From: Nosema muscidifuracis
Taxonomy: Eukaryota > Microsporidia > Nosematidae
DNA length: 64,000 nt
Direction: 5' to 3'
NCBI GenBank assembly: GCA_028335825.1
Contig: JAIOKI010000027.1
Span: 248,001-312,000 of the forward strand
The translations under genes and the position numbers were made by a program. Of this stretch, positions 49,491-57,085 are shown piece after piece (position 1 is the stretch's first letter; each line of letters starts with the position of its first letter). The notes below the pieces were generated by a model. The model had not been told where the DNA came from, did no database searches, and saw only the letters and a list, made by a program, of their open reading frames with translations.

Positions 49491-49700
49491 TAAGTTTTTA
49501 CTTGTTGTCTGGCTTTTCTCTCTTACCTCAATAAATTATTTTATTTTTTATTTTATTATCTCAATAAATTATTTTTATTTTTTTTTATAGAAGTTTTTAC
49601 TTGCTGTGTGGCTTTTTTCTCTTATCTCAATAAATCTTTTTATTTTTTTTTATATATAACAACATTTTTTTTTTTTTTTTTTTTTATTTTTCTCTTGTCT
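49484..49700 (+). repeat. Repeated LINE terminal unit with AATAAAT and T-rich tail
   Basis: A unit reading GAAGTTTTTACTTG..TGTGTGGCTTTT..CTCTTA.CTCAATAAAT, followed by T-rich sequence, occurs at about 49,490 and again at about 49,592. It appears once more after the next tail copy at about 50,178. CAATAAAT plus T-runs also follows the 50.8-kb and 51.9-kb tails. The AATAAA may act as a poly(A) signal. A run of more than 20 T follows near 49,665. Confidence 0.7.
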
Positions 49701-49710
49701 ACAAAATTAC

Positions 49711-50260
49711 AGAGTTAAATTCTTTAACTCTGACAAAAGTAGAACAAGTTAAGATGATCATTGGTAATATCAATGACATTAAAGTTTCACCAACAGGAAG
49801 AAAAGCTCTACTTGTAAGAGTAGAATTTCTTGATAAAATGATAGTACAAAGATATATCATTGTACAACAAAAGAGTAGACTTCATGTCTCATCAGAGTAA
49901 AATCTGATACAAAAGTAGCTAATTTATTAGCAACAAAAGAATTAAATTCTGACCTGGGAGGGGTTTGGCTTAAAGCTGCATATTATGCCGTAGCATTCCG
50001 CTGAACTGAGTTGTGTTCTTAAATGGTGTATTGAACCAGGCGATAACCCAAAATCCTGCTGAACGCAGGTCTCAGTCATTATGACTGAAGGATTTTAATT
50101 AATCCTAAGGGGTTCCCAATCTTCCTACAAGCAAGACCTTTATGGTATGCTGGTGTGTGTCACATATTATTGGATGTAGAAGTTTTTACTTGCTGTGTGG
50201 CTTTTCTCTCTTATTTCAATAAATCATTTTATTTTTATTTTTTTTTTATTTTCTCTTGTC
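49711..50260 (+). mobile_element. APE-type LINE, short 3' tail copy
   Basis: A 5'-truncated copy holding only the last ~65 codons of ORF2, the natural stop, the full structured 3' UTR and the AATAAAT tail. It is nearly identical to the full element just upstream, so it is young. Over one stretch (AGAGTTAAATTCTTTAACTC) it matches the 22.6-kb copy rather than the adjacent full copy, so it came from a slightly different source element. Confidence 0.85.
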
Positions 50261-50292
50261 TTGATAAATTATCTTTTAATTACCCTCACAAT

Positions 50293-50598
50293 ATGTTACA
50301 GCAATTTTTGAAAGGAAATGAAAAATATTTTAACATCTGCGATATCAAAAGAATTTGCAAAGTTGATAAAATTAATAAATTTATAACTTTATATCAGTTT
50401 ATCAATAACATATTAGTGGTAAAATGCACTTCAAAAGATTATGAGATTTGTAGCAAAGAATGCAATAAGAGAATTCTTAAACATACTCCATTAGTTATAT
50501 TTTCAAATTATGTTTTGTCTTTTGAATATGATGTTGAGCTAATTGAAATAAACACCTGTGAAGAATACGAATATGATATTATTTATAAAATTATTTGA
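50293..50598 (+). CDS. Small unknown protein, 101 residues
   Basis: I choose the ATG at 50,293 because a CCC run (50,283-50,285) lies 7 bases before it, as for other genes on this side. The open frame extends further upstream only through LINE tail sequence and has no ATG there. The protein is MLQQFLKGNEKYFNICDIK... with five cysteines, alternating short hydrophobic and charged stretches, and an acidic C-terminal part. No membrane segment or signal peptide is evident. I do not recognise the family; the pattern could suit a small beta-rich fold, but that is a guess. It sits between two LINE tails, whose T-rich end reaches within about 30 bases of its start. Confidence 0.65.
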   Translation: MLQQFLKGNEKYFNICDIKRICKVDKINKFITLYQFINNILVVKCTSKDYEICSKECNKRILKHTPLVIFSNYVLSFEYDVELIEINTCEEYEYDIIYKII

Positions 50599-50789
50599 TA
50601 TATAAATTTAAATGCAAACAGTAATGATACGATAAGTCAGACTCGAAATTGTATACGGGGTAAATAAATAGGTTTTATTGTTAGATTTTTTTTCATCTCA
50701 AAAACTGATCAACTTTTTATTTATTTTACTAATTTTTTATAAATTATTCAGTGTCGATAACGTATTATTCTAAAACTTAGAAATATAGA

Positions 50790-51120
50790 ATGCAAAATTT
50801 GTTTAGACCTAGGAGAGGTCGGGCATGATACTGTATGCTGTATTACTTTCGCTGGACTGAGTTGTGTTCTTAATTGGTGTATTGAACCAGGCGATACGTT
50901 CCTAACTGTCTCTTGACAGGTCATAGCCTTCATGGCTATGACTTTAAGTAGTCCTAAGGGAACGATATTTTCTCCTATAAGCGAGGCCGTAAAGGTATGC
51001 TGGCGTGTAAAGCGCACTATTGATGTTTGTTTTCTCAGTGGAGATTTTGGTGGCCGGGTGGTTTTTCTTCTATACTGATTTTATTTTTCCAATAAATACT
51101 TTTATTTTTTTTTTTTTTAA
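50790..51120 (+). mobile_element. Diverged LINE 3' tail copy (second subfamily)
   Basis: Only the 3' UTR is present. It shares ungapped blocks with the young element (ACTGAGTTGTGTTCTTAA, TGGTGTATTGAACCAGGCGATA, TCCTAAGGG, TATGCTGG.GTGT) but differs elsewhere. Its stems use different bases: CGTTCC/GGAACG (50,897-50,902 with 50,959-50,964), CTGTC/GACAG (50,906-50,910 with 50,915-50,919) and GTCATAGCC/GGCTATGAC (50,920-50,928 with 50,934-50,942). It ends in CAATAAAT plus T-rich sequence. The intact long stems suggest a separate, once-active subfamily rather than simple decay. Confidence 0.8.
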
Positions 51121-51880
51121 TGCAAAATTTGCAAATTGGTTCAATTCTAAATTCGTTGTAAATTTAAAAACAGTTCACCTATCATAGTTACTATGTATTA
51201 AAGATAAGACAACAAATTTTAATTAATAAAACATAGTGATAATAGTTAGATGATGATTTATAATTTTTAAGACCAAGGTGGGTTATCTACTGACAACAAT
51301 ATTAATTCTTTTTTTGCTAGATATCTTGTATAAGAATTACACAAAGATAAGTGGTAGCTTGATAAGATGAATAAAACATATCTACAATGTTGTTTATTTT
51401 TTAATTAATAATGTGTTTGCTTTAATTTAAAAGCTAATTTATCATACAAGTATATTAATTTAAATAAAATTATCTAAAGAAAAATACTTTAACTTAAAAA
51501 AGTTTTAGATTGCAGATTAAGAAAGAGCAAGAATCACGATGGTGAGAAGAAAAGTGTAAATAATTTAATAAAATTAATATAAATAAAAACAAATTAATGG
51601 AATGAACAGCATCTTGGTAAATAATAAAGAATTTTTTCTATGAACAGGGTGTATTCTAAAATATAACACCACTTATGTTTTCACAATTATCACTATTTTA
51701 AAAAACATTATTTTCTATGTGAAATTAAAAAAGAGAGTTTTAACACCTCATGTTGTATTATCCATTCTTATTTAGGTAAAGAGCTCTTTATGAGAAGAAA
51801 ATTCCAAGGATGATATTTTATTTTACAACGAAATTATATACTCATGGTCTCACTAGTGTAGATTCTTAGAAAAGAAGCTA
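51121..51880. other. Gene-free AT-rich stretch
   Basis: About 760 bases with no gene, RNA or repeat that I can support. Confidence 0.5.
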
Positions 51881-51889
51881 CATCATCAT

Positions 51890-52150
51890 CAACAAAAGAT
51901 ATTCTTTTTGACCTGGTAATGATTGGTTCATAGCTGTATATTATCCCATAGCATTCAGATGAACTGAGTTGTGTTTTTAAATGATGTATTGAGCCAAGTG
52001 ATAACTCAAAATCCTACTGAGCTTTTCTCAATTTTTATATAATCTAAGGGGTTCCCAATCTTCTTACAAGCAAGGACTTATGATATGATAATGTGTATCA
52101 CCAACTGCTAGATGTTGAAGTTTTTTTTCTTATCTCAATAAATTATTTTA
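51890..52150 (+). mobile_element. Decayed LINE 3' tail copy
   Basis: Recognisable blocks of the same 3' UTR remain (TGAACTGAGTTGTGTTTTTAAATGATG, CTAAGGGGTTCCCAATCTTC, CTCAATAAAT), but the central hairpins are damaged and there are several small gaps. It is the oldest of the tails. Confidence 0.75.
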
Positions 52151-52352
52151 TTGATTATTTATCTGATAATAATGCGAATTGTTCACAAAATAATTTTTTA
52201 ATTGTTATTCATCTTGCAATCAGCAAGTAAATCTTAGCTTGAAATAAATTTTTTTTGTAAATTGATGATAAATAAATTACAAATATTTATACAATTAAAC
52301 CAGTACAATTAGAATAATTACAAGAAATAATATCATAGATGTAGAGAATGAT

Positions 52353-52366
52353 TTATAAAACCGTTA
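52353..52366 (+). promoter_or_regulatory. Shared 14-base motif TTATAAAACCGTTA
   Basis: The same 14 bases occur at 53,120-53,133, ahead of the next small gene. Here the motif ends 48 bases before the ATG at 52,415. It may be a TATA-containing promoter element for this gene pair. Confidence 0.45.
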
Positions 52367-52414
52367 ATGTTAATTAAAAATTAAATCTATTTAAAAAAAT
52401 ATTTATTGAGGGGT

Positions 52415-52864
52415 ATGAAATTTTCAGAATATCTCTTGATGTTATTATTTTTCATATTAAGTTATGTACCGATTATGTTTGTATTCTATATAATTAATCT
52501 TAAAAATTCATTTGATATAAAACAATTAGAAGATTTTTTCAGTAACTTAGATTATTCAGATAATAATGATATTTTACCATTAAAAATTTCTGATATTGGT
52601 TTCCTTACCAAAGATATGATTAAATCAACTAAATTAGTTTTTTATGACATTTTTAAAGATAGTATTCTTGATAACAAATCTACTATCAAATTTAATAATA
52701 ATAGATTAATAGAAGAAATTTATAAAATTAAAAAAATAAATAGTAGTAGAAAATCTGCTCCTAGTTATACACTTAAAGTAAATTCTTTTATTAATAATAT
52801 AAAACATTCATGTAAAGGATTTTTTGATAAAATTGGAAGTATTAAATCTTATATATTTGGATAA
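52415..52864 (+). CDS. Small putative membrane or secreted protein (149 residues)
   Basis: I choose the ATG at 52,415, one base after a GGGG run (52,410-52,413), rather than the upstream non-ATG codons. Residues 5-28 (EYLLMLLFFILSYVPIMFVFYIIN) form a single N-terminal hydrophobic helix, either a signal anchor or a signal peptide. The rest is hydrophilic, rich in Asn, Asp, Lys and Ser, with an FSNLDYSDNND stretch. One cysteine lies near the C-terminus. I do not recognise the family. The next gene (53,314) has the same layout, the same GGGG start context and a shared upstream motif, so the two may be distant paralogues. Confidence 0.7.
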   Translation: MKFSEYLLMLLFFILSYVPIMFVFYIINLKNSFDIKQLEDFFSNLDYSDNNDILPLKISDIGFLTKDMIKSTKLVFYDIFKDSILDNKSTIKFNNNRLIEEIYKIKKINSSRKSAPSYTLKVNSFINNIKHSCKGFFDKIGSIKSYIFG

Positions 52865-53313
52865 TGATATTTGATATAATTAATTAAATTTTTTAGATAT
52901 TTTATTTTTTTAAATGATGACTCCATACGTTATCTTATAATATTTATTTGTATTTTTTTACCATTGTTTATCTAATTTTAAACAAATAATAAAAAATATT
53001 TAATATCTTTTTATATTGTTAAATAAATATTTTATTTATATAACGAATATTTTATCAAGATGTTTTCATAACAAAAATTAGTAATTTTTTTAAATACTAT
53101 TAAATTTTCAACAAAGTGATTATAAAACCGTTATATTAAAATCAATGAAATTGATATATAATAAATAAAAATTCATTTCTATTTTAAGATAATAAAAGTT
53201 ATTAATTGATAGCAAAGAGAAAATTTCTTATCTCTATCTATAATATTTATGATAAAATTTTTTAAAACAATAATTAAATGATAAAAAATAAAAATATTTT
53301 TCTTTGAAGGGGT
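52865..53313. other. Intergenic AT-rich stretch with shared motif
   Basis: About 450 bases with no gene. It contains the TTATAAAACCGTTA motif at 53,120-53,133, listed separately. Otherwise I see nothing. Confidence 0.55.
53120..53133 (+). promoter_or_regulatory. Shared 14-base motif TTATAAAACCGTTA
   Basis: Identical to 52,353-52,366. Here it ends about 180 bases before the ATG at 53,314, farther than for the first gene. Confidence 0.4.
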
Positions 53314-53589
53314 ATGCAATATTTTAATTTCTCTATAATATTAGCTTTCTGTGCAGGATTACTTGTTATGGCCATAATTTCCCAATTTACTACTTTATTT
53401 GGCACTGATGTAAACTTTACACTTTATAATGTTTTAAGTGACTTAGATAATTCTTCAAATCCCGATTCTTTTATGTATATAAATAAAGATCTTAATGTAT
53501 CTTATTTATACAAATTGGGTAATTTATCAACGAAAGAAGATTTAAAAAATATTAAAAGAAAGTATAGCGAATTAATCAAGGAATTATAG
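53314..53589 (+). CDS. Small putative membrane or secreted protein (91 residues)
   Basis: The ATG at 53,314 follows a GGGG run (53,309-53,312). Residues 5-29 (NFSIILAFCAGLLVMAIISQF...) form an N-terminal hydrophobic helix. The remainder is short and polar with a YNVLSDLDNSSNPD stretch that resembles, in place and style, the FFSNLDYSDNND stretch of the gene before it, and it ends in a Lys/Glu-rich helix. The family is unknown. It is about 60 residues shorter than its neighbour. It could be a small secreted effector or a membrane protein; neither can be shown here. Confidence 0.65.
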   Translation: MQYFNFSIILAFCAGLLVMAIISQFTTLFGTDVNFTLYNVLSDLDNSSNPDSFMYINKDLNVSYLYKLGNLSTKEDLKNIKRKYSELIKEL

Positions 53590-53814
53590 AAAATTATATT
53601 AATAAAGAAAATAATATTTTTTTATAATATATTTTATTAAATAGCATATAATATTAAATATATTACCAAATTAAGAAAATATCAATATATAAAAAGTTGA
53701 ATTTTACAATTATTTATTCCTTCTATTTTATAAACAGTTATTTTACAATTATTATTTTTTCAATATATAGAAGTACATTCCCATTTTGAGAACAAAAGAT
53801 GTTTAACTAGTATT

Positions 53815-54020
53815 TAATATCTTATAAAGAATATTTTATATAGAATATTTTCATTTATCTTATAAAGAATATATTTTATATAGAATATTTTCATTTATCT
53901 GATAGAGAATATTATCTTATCTTATATAGACTATTTTATTACATTATATAATTTAATTATTTTATTTTCATTTATCTTATATAGAATATTTATATTACAT
54001 TATATAATTTAATTATTTTT
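53815..54020. repeat. AT-rich tandem repeat after the small-protein pair
   Basis: Units of about 35-45 bases containing TTATCTTATAAAGAATAT, TTTATATAGAATATTTTCATT and TATTACATTATATAATTTAATTATTTT recur four or five times with variation. The array ends just before the stop codon of the convergent alpha/beta hydrolase gene. Confidence 0.7.
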
Positions 54021-54052
54021 ACTTCAAATAACATATTTTAACTAATTCTACT

Positions 54053-54778
54053 TCATATTAAATGCTTAATTAAATTTTCATATAACAATACTGTATTTTC
54101 TAATATACTATTATGATCAGCTTTAGATACGCATATTAAATTAATATTATTATTAAGTTTTGAAAGATCTTTAGAATGTTTATTAGGTATTACTTCATCA
54201 TATTCTGAATAAAGTAGAGTGATATAGCAATTAATTTTCTTTATAATACTATTATCAAATGTATCTACTAAGAATATTCCTAACATTTTTTCATTTACTA
54301 TCCTTCTTAGACTATAAAAAGGATTAATTAAAACTATCTTTTTAAAATTTAATATACTAGATAAGTATATTAATAAAGAACATCCAAATGATATACCACA
54401 TCCTACTCTTTTCTTATTTCTTGTATCTAAATACAATTTTATTTCATCTAATTCATTTTTAATTTGTTTTTCTGAATAATTTCCCATATTATAAGATATA
54501 ATATTAAATTGAAGATGATCCTGTAGAATAAGAGAAAATTGTTTGATTATTTTGTAGTCAATAACATTACCCAAGAATATTATACAATCAGTATCAGATC
54601 CAGTATCAAATATATTAAGAGAGAGTCCTGGTCTTATTTCATAAATATACTTGGGATCTATAAAAGACTTTTTATTCAATAAGTAAAGGTGTCTTTGAAA
54701 GATGAACATTATAAAGAGACAGATGAATATTTCATTAAAGATAATTAGAAATATTAGAAAAAGGGTGTTTATTTTCAT
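54053..54778 (-). CDS. Alpha/beta hydrolase with N-terminal membrane anchor (ABHD13/Bem46-like)
   Basis: The ATG at 54,778 lies directly after a CCCC run, so I prefer it to an in-frame ATG nine codons upstream; this gives 241 residues. Residues 5-27 form a hydrophobic anchor. The body has the order of an alpha/beta hydrolase: a CIIFLGN strand near 65-71, the nucleophile elbow GISFG (S130 at 128-132), the acid D194 in LLYSEYDEVIP, and H222 in SKADHN. All three triad residues are present, so it is probably an active esterase or thioesterase. The size and single N-terminal anchor fit the Bem46/ABHD13 group, but the substrate is unknown. It is divergent from the RPL11 gene with about 200 bases between them. 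Confidence 0.85.
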   Translation of the reverse strand: MKINTLFLIFLIIFNEIFICLFIMFIFQRHLYLLNKKSFIDPKYIYEIRPGLSLNIFDTGSDTDCIIFLGNVIDYKIIKQFSLILQDHLQFNIISYNMGNYSEKQIKNELDEIKLYLDTRNKKRVGCGISFGCSLLIYLSSILNFKKIVLINPFYSLRRIVNEKMLGIFLVDTFDNSIIKKINCYITLLYSEYDEVIPNKHSKDLSKLNNNINLICVSKADHNSILENTVLLYENLIKHLI

Positions 54779-54977
54779 GGGGTACAATTTTAAACTGTTT
54801 ACCAAATATCCAAAAAAAGAATATTTTAAATATAAAAATATTAATTACTATATTTTAAATATAAAAATATTAATTACTATATTTTAAATAAAATTCAATA
54901 TGATAAATGTTCATTAATAATTATTTTTCTATTCATTTTATGCATTTTGAAAAATAAAATTTTTTTACCCCTTAAAG
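54779..54977. promoter_or_regulatory. Divergent promoter between alpha/beta hydrolase and RPL11
   Basis: Both starts have a CCC-type signal: CCCC touching the minus-strand ATG (54,779-54,782) and CCCC at 54,968-54,971, six bases before the RPL11 ATG. The middle holds a short direct repeat (TTTAAATATAAAAATATTAATTACTATA, about 33-bp period, near 54,827-54,887). Confidence 0.6.
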
Positions 54978-55493
54978 ATGAAAATAAATCCAATGAGAGA
55001 AATAAAAATAAAAAAACTCAGTATTGTTATTAATGTAGGAGGTGGATCATCTACTAAATTAAACAATGCAGCTAAAGTTCTTAAAGAGCTTACTGAACAA
55101 GATCCTCTTTATAGTAAAGCTAGATATACTCTTAGGAATTTTGGAATCAGACGTAACGAGAAGATCAGTGTACATGTAAATGTATCAGGAGACAAGGCCA
55201 TGGAAATATTAAAGAAGGCTTTAAAAGTTCGTGAATATGAATTACATAAATCTTGTTTTAATGCTACAGGATGTTTTGGATTAGGTATTAATGAACATAT
55301 TGATTTGGGTATGAAATATAATCCTGATATTGGTATTTTTGGAATGAATTTTTATGTTGATCTTAAGAGACCAGGTGATAGAGTAGCTAAAAGAAGAAGA
55401 CATAGAAGTAAAATTGGTAATAAGCAGAAGATTAGTCAGGAGGATGCACAAAAGTGGTTTGTAGAGACATTTGAAGGAGTCTTGCTTGAATAA
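54978..55493 (+). CDS. RPL11: 60S ribosomal protein uL5 (RPL11)
   Basis: A 171-residue protein matching eukaryotic RPL11 along its whole length. It begins with [20 protein letters not shown] and carries [40 protein letters not shown] and a C-terminal SQEDAQKWF block. It is part of the large-subunit central protuberance and contacts 5S rRNA. The length equals the usual 170-175 residues, and no intron or truncation is seen. The start at 54,978 aligns with the family start and follows a CCCCTT signal. It is the clearest core-gene anchor in the window. Confidence 0.98.
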   Translation: MKINPMREIKIKKLSIVINVGGGSSTKLNNAAKVLKELTEQDPLYSKARYTLRNFGIRRNEKISVHVNVSGDKAMEILKKALKVREYELHKSCFNATGCFGLGINEHIDLGMKYNPDIGIFGMNFYVDLKRPGDRVAKRRRHRSKIGNKQKISQEDAQKWFVETFEGVLLE

Positions 55494-56009
55494 ACTTAAT
55501 TTATAAGAAAATTTTAAATTTTTGTATGTTATTTTCAAAGTTTAATTATTCGTTTAGATTTAACTTATAAGACTGGTCTTTGAATTGTTTTATTAAGTAT
55601 CTTTAAAGGAATAATTTTCTATTTGGTATTTTAAAATAAGGGGTTATTTTAAGTACTCTAATTGAAAAATAGGTCTTAAACATGTTTTTATTACTGATTG
55701 CATTTCTTTATCAATTATTATAGTTAGCAACTTTTCATTTTAATTATAATTTAAGGTATAATTTTTTTTCTCTTCTAAGATTAAATTTTTCTTAGATTTA
55801 TATTTTATCAAGTATGATATTGTCATAATCAAATTAATGACAAACAATTAGTGATATATTATATATTATTCTCTTTTTAGTATAAATATTTTTATGAATA
55901 TCTTTCTAATATTATAAATGTTTTCTATTATAAATATTTTTATAAATATTTTTATACATACTTTTATAAATATTTAGTACCGTTATATTAATAAATTAAA
56001 ATTTTTTAT
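55494..56009. other. Intergenic AT-rich stretch
   Basis: About 515 bases between convergent genes. A run of TATAAATATTTTTAT-like copies lies near 55,880-55,975. A CCCCTT-like signal on the minus strand near 55,640 has no nearby ATG. No gene was seen. Confidence 0.6.
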
Positions 56010-56576
56010 TTATATTACCAGATCTATATCATCATTAACAAGTTTACTTGGTATAGTAAAAGTCTGTCCTTCAGAATTCCTTACAACTATCATTTCTCCT
56101 TTTTTATCAAGTATTTGTACTACCTCCCCTTTCTTAAGTATAATTCTATCTTTATCTACGAAGTTATTAATTAAAAATGCTATCTTAAAAAATTCTTCAT
56201 TATTTACTAGAGGTGTTGTTTTTCTTCCTGATGTACTCATCATATTAGGTATATATGAAAATAAAATTAAAATTAAATTAAAAATTCCTATTTTATAAAA
56301 CTTATGTATAAAATAGAATATTATTACTAAAATTAATTCTAATATAAGAGATGATAGTATAAAAACTAGAGAAGGTTTATAATTCTTCCTTAAGAATCTT
56401 GATCTGTATAAATCACTTTTATATTTTGTATATCCTATAATAGATATATTATATATTAATTGTGAGATTATGAGTATTAAATCTAATCTATTACTTTCTC
56501 CTATTAAGTATAGTGTTAGAGATTGTATGATGAGAGTGGATATTGTTTTGATTATTGTTGGTATATAAATATTCAT
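56010..56576 (-). CDS. Four-pass membrane protein with C-terminal SH3-like domain (Sho1-like layout)
   Basis: The ATG at 56,576 follows a CCC run (56,582-56,584), giving 188 residues; an upstream TTG is less likely. About four hydrophobic segments lie at roughly 3-27, 33-52, 67-95 and 98-116. They are followed by a linker with TSGRKTT and a C-terminal domain of about 55 residues. That domain has the strand pattern and key places of an SH3 fold: LKKGEVVQILDKKGEMIVVRN, then GQTFTIPSKLV, where SH3 domains have ALYxY...WW...G.IPSNYV. The conserved tryptophans are replaced by Met-Ile. Four membrane passes plus a C-terminal SH3 is the layout of the yeast osmosensor Sho1 (367 residues), but sequence support is weak and this protein is half the size. 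It is divergent from the cyclase-like gene. Confidence 0.75.
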   Translation of the reverse strand: MNIYIPTIIKTISTLIIQSLTLYLIGESNRLDLILIISQLIYNISIIGYTKYKSDLYRSRFLRKNYKPSLVFILSSLILELILVIIFYFIHKFYKIGIFNLILILFSYIPNMMSTSGRKTTPLVNNEEFFKIAFLINNFVDKDRIILKKGEVVQILDKKGEMIVVRNSEGQTFTIPSKLVNDDIDLVI

Positions 56577-57085
56577 TAAGAGGGATATAAAAATATTCAA
56601 AGGGAGGTTAAAAAGGAGTAAAAAAATTGTGTATTAAAAAATATGTGTATTGAAAAATGTGTATGGAAAAAATATGTGTATTGAAAAATGTATATAAAAT
56701 ATTTATTAAAAAATATCTATTAAAAATATCAATTAAAAATATCAATTAATTATTAAGTATAAAATAATATGATAAAAATATCTATTAATAATGGAGTATA
56801 AAGAAATATGATGAAAATATCTATTAATTATGAAATATCTAATACATTTTTAAAAATAATTTATTACATTTTAAATATTAAAATCTCCCTTATAGGGAAA
56901 ATAAGGAATTATTTTTTTAATTATATTTAACTCCTTATTCAATTAAATAATAAATCTTATCAAAATACTCTTTTTCTTGAATTACTTTAACTAAATTAAT
57001 ATATTATTATTTTTAAAATTAAAATCTTTCATCACTTTACTAAAATGATATCTCTAATTGATCATTCTTCTATTATTAACCCCTT
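56577..57085. promoter_or_regulatory. Divergent intergenic region with repeats and CCC signals
   Basis: On the minus side there are two CCC runs (about 56,606-56,608 and 56,582-56,584). On the plus side CCCC (57,080-57,083) lies two bases before the ATG. Between them are short AT-rich repeats (AAATATGTGTATTGAAAAATG near 56,639-56,690, then ATATCTATTAAAAAT copies to about 56,830). A palindrome CCCTTATAGGG lies at about 56,888-56,898. Confidence 0.55.

Larger units (their letters stand above)
43603..49660 (+). mobile_element. APE-type LINE, full-length-looking, intact coding regions
   Basis: This plus-strand element has ORF1 (43,605-45,512), ORF2 (45,502-49,212), a 3' UTR of about 270 bases that folds into a branched RNA, and a T-rich tail with AATAAAT. 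Both frames are open, unlike every other element in the window, so this copy could be recently active. Its 5' end is not certain, because the ORF2 fragment described at 43,118 is joined directly to it and leaves essentially no 5' UTR. The clade is not pinned down; an N-terminal APE endonuclease and a C-terminal CCHC motif fit the R1/Tad/Jockey side of non-LTR elements. Confidence 0.85.

Noticed and set aside
50155-50292. Upstream extension of the 101-residue gene into the LINE tail
   Set aside because: The extension starts at GTG and is LINE tail sequence; the ATG at 50,293 with its CCC signal is a better start.
50748-51017. Minus-strand 89-codon frame
   Set aside because: Antisense of the diverged LINE 3' UTR tail; no gene-like features.
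51130-51160. GGTTCAATTCT resembling a tRNA B box
   Set aside because: The preceding 70 bases are a poly-T tail and cannot form a cloverleaf.
55620-55650. CCCCTT-type start signal on the minus strand
   Set aside because: No ATG or open frame follows within a sensible distance.
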